A program made the translations under genes and the position numbers. The notes beneath the pieces were generated by a model. The model saw only the letters and a list, made by a program, of their open reading frames with translations, had not been told where the DNA came from and ran no database searches. Shown piece after piece: positions 6,035 through 7,576 of a stretch of DNA of 7,576 bases. The DNA lies in contig DAIEEM010000247.1 in the NCBI GenBank assembly GCA_027325905.1, positions 1 to 7,576 of the forward strand, written 5' to 3'. Source of the DNA: Rhodocyclaceae bacterium (GTDB lineage: Bacteria > Pseudomonadota > Gammaproteobacteria > Burkholderiales > Rhodocyclaceae). Numbering within the stretch: position 1 is the stretch's first letter; every line of letters starts with the position of its first letter.

Positions 6035-7576
6035 GTGGCCGACGCGCGCAAGACCCCGATGCAGCATCCGCAGGTCCAGGCCTACTGGAGCGCGGTCGAT
6101 TGCGGCTTCACCCAGGTGGCCGAGGTCTTCGAAGAGTGTGCCTACGAGGCGCTGGCGACGTTCTCGCAAGCCCAGATGCTGGCTTACGTCGAGGCGGCGC
6201 GCTTTCTCGGCAAGATGGGGCGCGGGCCGGAGCCGATACTAGCCTTCCTCGAGGAATGGCCCTCGATCGCCAACGCCGTCGGCGCCGCCGCGCTGCCTGC
6301 CGTCATGGACGCCGTGCGCGCCATGCAGAAGTCGCCCAACAGCGCCGCCATCACGCCCTTCCTGCAAACCCTGGCCGCCGCGGCGCGCCGCCTGCAGTCG
6401 CAGGACCAGTTGCAGTCCTACCTCGACATCGCGGCCGACCTGATGGCGCGCACCACCGGCTCCATCCACGGCCGCCACGCCACCTTTGCGAGCCCCGCAC
6501 TGCCCGGCCTGTTCCGGCAGGCGCCGCGACTGCTCGATCTGCTTTCGCTGGCTGGCCTGAAGAACTGGGTCGACTACGGCGTCCGCAACTACGGCCGCAA
6601 TCCCGACCACCAGGCCGCGTATTTCGACCTCCAGAGCGCCGACAGCCACGCCGTGCTGCAGCGCGAGCGGCGCGGCACGCTGTTCGCCGACGTCGAACGC
6701 AGGCTTGAGCTGACGCTGCGCGCACTGTGGGGCGACAGCGATCATCTGGTGCCGTATTCCACCGCCTTCCACGAGCTGCGCCAGCCCATCCCGTACTACG
6801 ACAAGCTGGGCATGCGCGTACCCGACGTCTTCGAGGATCGCAACGGCATATCCGGGATCGACCGCTATCGGGCGGTGCTCGCCCATATGGCCGGCCACCG
6901 CCGCTGGAGCGTGGCGCAGGTCGCCGACAACTGGAGTCCCTTCCAGCGCATGGCGGTGGAGTTCTTCGAGGATGCGCGCATCGACGCGCTGCTGATGCGC
7001 GAGTTTCCCGGCCTGGCGCGCATTTTCCTCGCGCTCCATCCGCGGCCTGCCGAAGACGCCTGCGACCCCGACACCACGTCCTGCCTGCGCCATCGCCTGG
7101 CCATGCTCTCCCGGGCCTTCATTGATCCGGATCATCCCTACAACGATCCGACTCTGCTCAAATTCGTTCAGCGCTTCAATGAGAGGCTGATGCAAGACAA
7201 GCTTTCGAGCACGGAGGAAATGGCTGCGCTGGCCTTGTCCTACGTTGCTGAGACCCGGTTGCAGAGCGACCAGTTTGCGAAAATCCATTTCGCAGATACC
7301 TCGGTGGAATATCGCGATGACAATCGCCAAATGTGGCGATTCATCGAGCAGGGAGACGAGGAAGAAGCATTCGACGAAAACCACAAGGTGACGCATGGCG
7401 AGGAAACAAAAGGACTCCCACCGCGTCATTACCCCGAGTGGGATTATCACAGCCAGACCTACCGCCCGGACTGGGTCAGCCTCTACGAGGCCCTGCATCC
7501 GAGTGGCAATGCCGCAAACATAGACAAGCTGCTTGAAAAACACGCTGCGCTTGCAAAACAGCTTGAGCGCATGATG
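6035..7576 (+). CDS. cbbO: CbbO, RuBisCO activase adaptor (3' end cut by window edge)
   Basis: Partner of CbbQ in RuBisCO activation; in studied systems one CbbO sits on the CbbQ ring and its C-terminal VWA domain contacts RuBisCO. The 514 visible codons are open to the right edge without a stop. The product is a soluble, helix-rich protein resembling the CbbO/NorD N-terminal region: HPQVQAYWSAV near the start, GRNPDHQAAYFDL, a VEFFEDARID...FPGLARIF segment (about residues 308-332), an acidic stretch EQGDEEEAFDEN (about 439-450), and a YPEWDYHSQTYRPDW motif (about 467-481) like the one that precedes the VWA domain in this family. No VWA metal site (DxSxS) is visible, as expected for the part outside. 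The start is uncertain: GTG 6035 is nearest to cbbQ, but ATG 6059 is in frame and neither has a ribosome site, suggesting translational coupling to cbbQ. From about 7140 the base composition falls well below the rest of the gene. Confidence 0.9.
   Translation, partial: MADARKTPMQHPQVQAYWSAVDCGFTQVAEVFEECAYEALATFSQAQMLAYVEAARFLGKMGRGPEPILAFLEEWPSIANAVGAAALPAVMDAVRAMQKSPNSAAITPFLQTLAAAARRLQSQDQLQSYLDIAADLMARTTGSIHGRHATFASPALPGLFRQAPRLLDLLSLAGLKNWVDYGVRNYGRNPDHQAAYFDLQSADSHAVLQRERRGTLFADVERRLELTLRALWGDSDHLVPYSTAFHELRQPIPYYDKLGMRVPDVFEDRNGISGIDRYRAVLAHMAGHRRWSVAQVADNWSPFQRMAVEFFEDARIDALLMREFPGLARIFLALHPRPAEDACDPDTTSCLRHRLAMLSRAFIDPDHPYNDPTLLKFVQRFNERLMQDKLSSTEEMAALALSYVAETRLQSDQFAKIHFADTSVEYRDDNRQMWRFIEQGDEEEAFDENHKVTHGEETKGLPPRHYPEWDYHSQTYRPDWVSLYEALHPSGNAANIDKLLEKHAALAKQLERMM

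Noticed and set aside
6239..7543. 434-residue minus-strand open frame across cbbO
   Set aside because: Antisense shadow of cbbO; no domain recognised and no ribosome binding site.

Overview
The window comes from a GC-rich chromosome, most likely a betaproteobacterium of the Rhodocyclales/Nitrosomonadales kind. That placement is inferred from codon and base composition, from the form II RuBisCO type and from the cbbM-cbbQ-cbbO order; no 16S or other marker is present. It holds five protein genes. Two of them, at the window edges, run off the end. No RNA genes, insertion sequences, CRISPR arrays or attachment sites were seen.

Left part (1-2822, minus strand): a large membrane-anchored cyclic-di-GMP protein. 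It has an N-terminal multi-pass membrane region, three PAS domains (the first two look like a tandem duplicate), a GGDEF domain with an intact inhibitory site, and an EAL domain cut by the left edge. A 126-base divergent spacer separates it from the rest.

Right part (2949-7576, plus strand): a carbon-fixation cluster of the Calvin-Benson-Bassham cycle. It consists of cbbY (HAD phosphatase that clears a RuBisCO inhibitor), cbbM (form II RuBisCO large subunit, all catalytic residues present), cbbQ (MoxR-type AAA+ ATPase) and the first 514 codons of cbbO (CbbQ partner; its VWA domain would lie beyond the right edge). Together these form a RuBisCO plus two upkeep systems: CbbQ-CbbO remodels RuBisCO active sites blocked by sugar phosphates, and CbbY destroys xylulose-1,5-bisphosphate once it is released.

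Control signals visible: an AT-rich 73-base spacer with a LysR-type (CbbR-like) motif and a strong ribosome binding site before cbbM, and a clear intrinsic terminator between cbbM and cbbQ, which probably sets RuBisCO expression well above that of its activase. No cbbR regulator gene lies in the window. The system itself is a known one. The points most worth checking are the terminator-based split of the operon, the sharp drop in GC inside cbbO, and the neighbouring c-di-GMP gene.
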